In this document: one piece after another, positions 36,767-37,161 of the stretch
How the letters are laid out: each line of letters begins with the position of its first letter
Numbering within the stretch: position 1 is the stretch's first letter
Source of the DNA: a virus
Strand: one strand, 5' to 3'
IMG/VR virus record: IMGVR_UViG_3300030098_001555
Coordinates: 1-37,161 of that record
Length of the DNA stretch: 37,161 nucleotides
Notes under the pieces: model-generated
Seen by the model: the letters and a program-made list of their open reading frames with translations, nothing else
Told to the model about the DNA's origin: nothing
The model's database searches: none
Translations under genes and position numbers: made by a program

Positions 36767-36943
36767 CTATAATTTCCTATTTTGAGGTTTAACATTTTTT
36801 GTTAATTGTTCTCTTAATCTTTTTATCTTTAAATTCAAAAAATTAAGATCATCTTTAAAGTATGCTGCATGGTGTTCTAAATCTTCTATTGTAGTCACGA
36901 TTTCTGCATACTTTAAATTTAAGTTTATTGTTTCGTCAGTCAT
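36767..36943 (-). CDS. 58-aa coiled-coil protein, present only in the right terminal copy
   Basis: ATG 36943 starts MTDETINLNLKYAEIVTTIE, then DLEHHAAYFKDDLNFLNLKI and KRLREQLTKNVKPQNRKL. It is predicted to be one or two helices with a coiled-coil rhythm and a basic tail. The gene is missing from the left copy, where the neighbours on either side are directly joined (with a one-base overlap). This presence/absence makes it a cassette of the variable locus. The function is unknown. Confidence 0.55.
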   Translation of the reverse strand: MTDETINLNLKYAEIVTTIEDLEHHAAYFKDDLNFLNLKIKRLREQLTKNVKPQNRKL

Positions 36944-36944
36944 T

Positions 36945-37121
36945 TTATTTTCCTTTCTCTATTGTTAATTCGTCTAAATTATACATATACCAAATATCGG
37001 AAAGGTGCATTTTTAGGATTTCAATTTCACTTGAACACCAATTTGCATTATAAATCTTTTGTTGCTGATAAAATAAAACAATCATCATCAATATAATTAA
37101 AATCTTTAAAAAATTACTCAT
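36945..37121 (-). CDS. 58-aa membrane-anchored small protein, right copy
   Basis: MSNFLKILIILMMIVLFYQQ starts the protein as in the left copy (116-292). The middle differs (SSEIEILKMHLSDIWYMYNL) and the ending DELTIEKGK is shared. The segment 4-18 is one hydrophobic helix. The conserved ends and diverged middle show divergence in this copy rather than assembly duplication of the same reads. Preceding genes differ in the two copies, but the ribosome-site sequence upstream (GGGGGTAAAT) matches that before the 285-620 gene. Confidence 0.6.
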   Translation of the reverse strand: MSNFLKILIILMMIVLFYQQQKIYNANWCSSEIEILKMHLSDIWYMYNLDELTIEKGK

Positions 37122-37130
37122 ATTTACCCC

Positions 37131-37161
37131 CTATATAAAATATATTGTTATTAAATCCGCC
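37131..37161 (-). CDS. partial copy of the 34-aa hydrophobic peptide, cut by the right end
   Basis: Only the last ten codons are visible on the minus strand, giving ADLITIYFI and a stop at 37131-37133, the same as the end of the 630-734 peptide with one Leu/Ile change. The homology reaches the last base of the window (37161 aligns with 660). The gene therefore continues beyond the window or, if the genome is circular, into the sequence at 661-734. Confidence 0.5.
   Translation of the reverse strand, partial: ADLITIYFI

Larger units (their letters stand above)
36648..37161. repeat. right copy of the diverged terminal repeat
   Basis: This segment aligns with bases 1-660. Shared blocks are the ribbon-helix-helix-like gene (about 95 percent identical over 116 bases), both ends of the 58-aa membrane gene, and the last 30 bases (37132-37161 with 631-660). 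Gene content differs by one gain and one loss. Because the window ends inside a shared block, the contig probably wrapped around a circular or permuted genome through a population variant. Genome size would be about 36.5 kb. Confidence 0.8.

Noticed and set aside
1-37161. Joining the two window ends directly to form a longer protein
   Set aside because: Direct closure at 37161 to 1 fuses the ribbon-helix-helix-like frame to an unrelated tail (KVIEADLITIYFI). The alignment shows that 37161 corresponds to base 660, so closure should skip one copy.
1-37161. tRNA genes, integrase or attachment sites, CRISPR repeats
   Set aside because: I found no cloverleaf with a GGTTCGA-type arm, no integrase or recombinase motif and no regularly spaced repeats. 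A short imperfect match may be missed by eye.

Overview
The window looks like almost all of the genome of a small, AT-rich, tailed double-stranded DNA phage with a short tail (podovirus type). The P22-like portal, SU10-type (DUF5309-like) capsid protein, P22 gp10-like stabilisation protein and large ejection-type proteins support this. The coding style (AT-rich, very small overlapping genes, a chain of secreted or membrane proteins beside the lysis genes) resembles phages from marine metagenomes. The host cannot be read from the sequence. I found no integrase, tRNA, rRNA, insertion sequence or CRISPR array.

Layout. (1) 1-1723, minus strand: a run of very small genes, several of them membrane peptides. 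(2) 1724-2331: a gene-free control region with inverted repeats and an extended -10 promoter firing rightward. (3) 2332-23384, plus strand: an MT-A70 adenine methyltransferase, a 2OG-Fe(II) oxygenase-like protein, terminase, portal, scaffold, capsid, a terminator-like hairpin, tail and ejection proteins, and a fibre with an S74 chaperone. (4) 23422-25472: a calcineurin-like phosphoesterase, a SPPY-type DNA methyltransferase, and DUF3310- and TSCPD-like small proteins. (5) 25469-30405: a GH24 lysozyme with Cys in place of the second catalytic Asp, a holin-like protein, then a chain of secreted or membrane proteins including one very rich in Glu, Phe, Tyr and Met. (6) 30382-33848, minus strand: a RecB-like nuclease, an SSB-like protein, zinc-finger peptides, and a cytosine-C5 methyltransferase whose coding region also holds a 186-codon open frame on the same strand. 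(7) 33953-35916, plus strand: small regulatory and nuclease genes and an HExxH protein, diverging from region 6 across an AT palindrome. (8) 35867-37161, minus strand: a zinc-finger peptide, a MerR-type regulator and small proteins that run into the right end.

The ends. Bases 1-660 and 36648-37161 are homologous but carry different small genes: a 111-aa gene is only in the left copy and a 58-aa gene only in the right copy. The simplest reading is a circular or circularly permuted genome of about 36.5 kb whose ends are two population variants of one locus. The minus-strand genes from 1723 down to 1 would then continue into those from 36765 down to 35867 as one leftward operon. A real duplication is the alternative.

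How it works. No DNA polymerase, helicase, primase or RNA polymerase is recognisable, so replication and transcription probably rely on the host, with the phage adding nuclease and SSB functions and small regulators (ribbon-helix-helix-like, MerR-like, HTH). Three different methyltransferases plus a dioxygenase-like protein suggest strong investment in DNA modification. The best candidates for something new are the dual-coding methyltransferase locus, the variable small-gene locus at the ends, and the secreted protein chain after the lysis genes.
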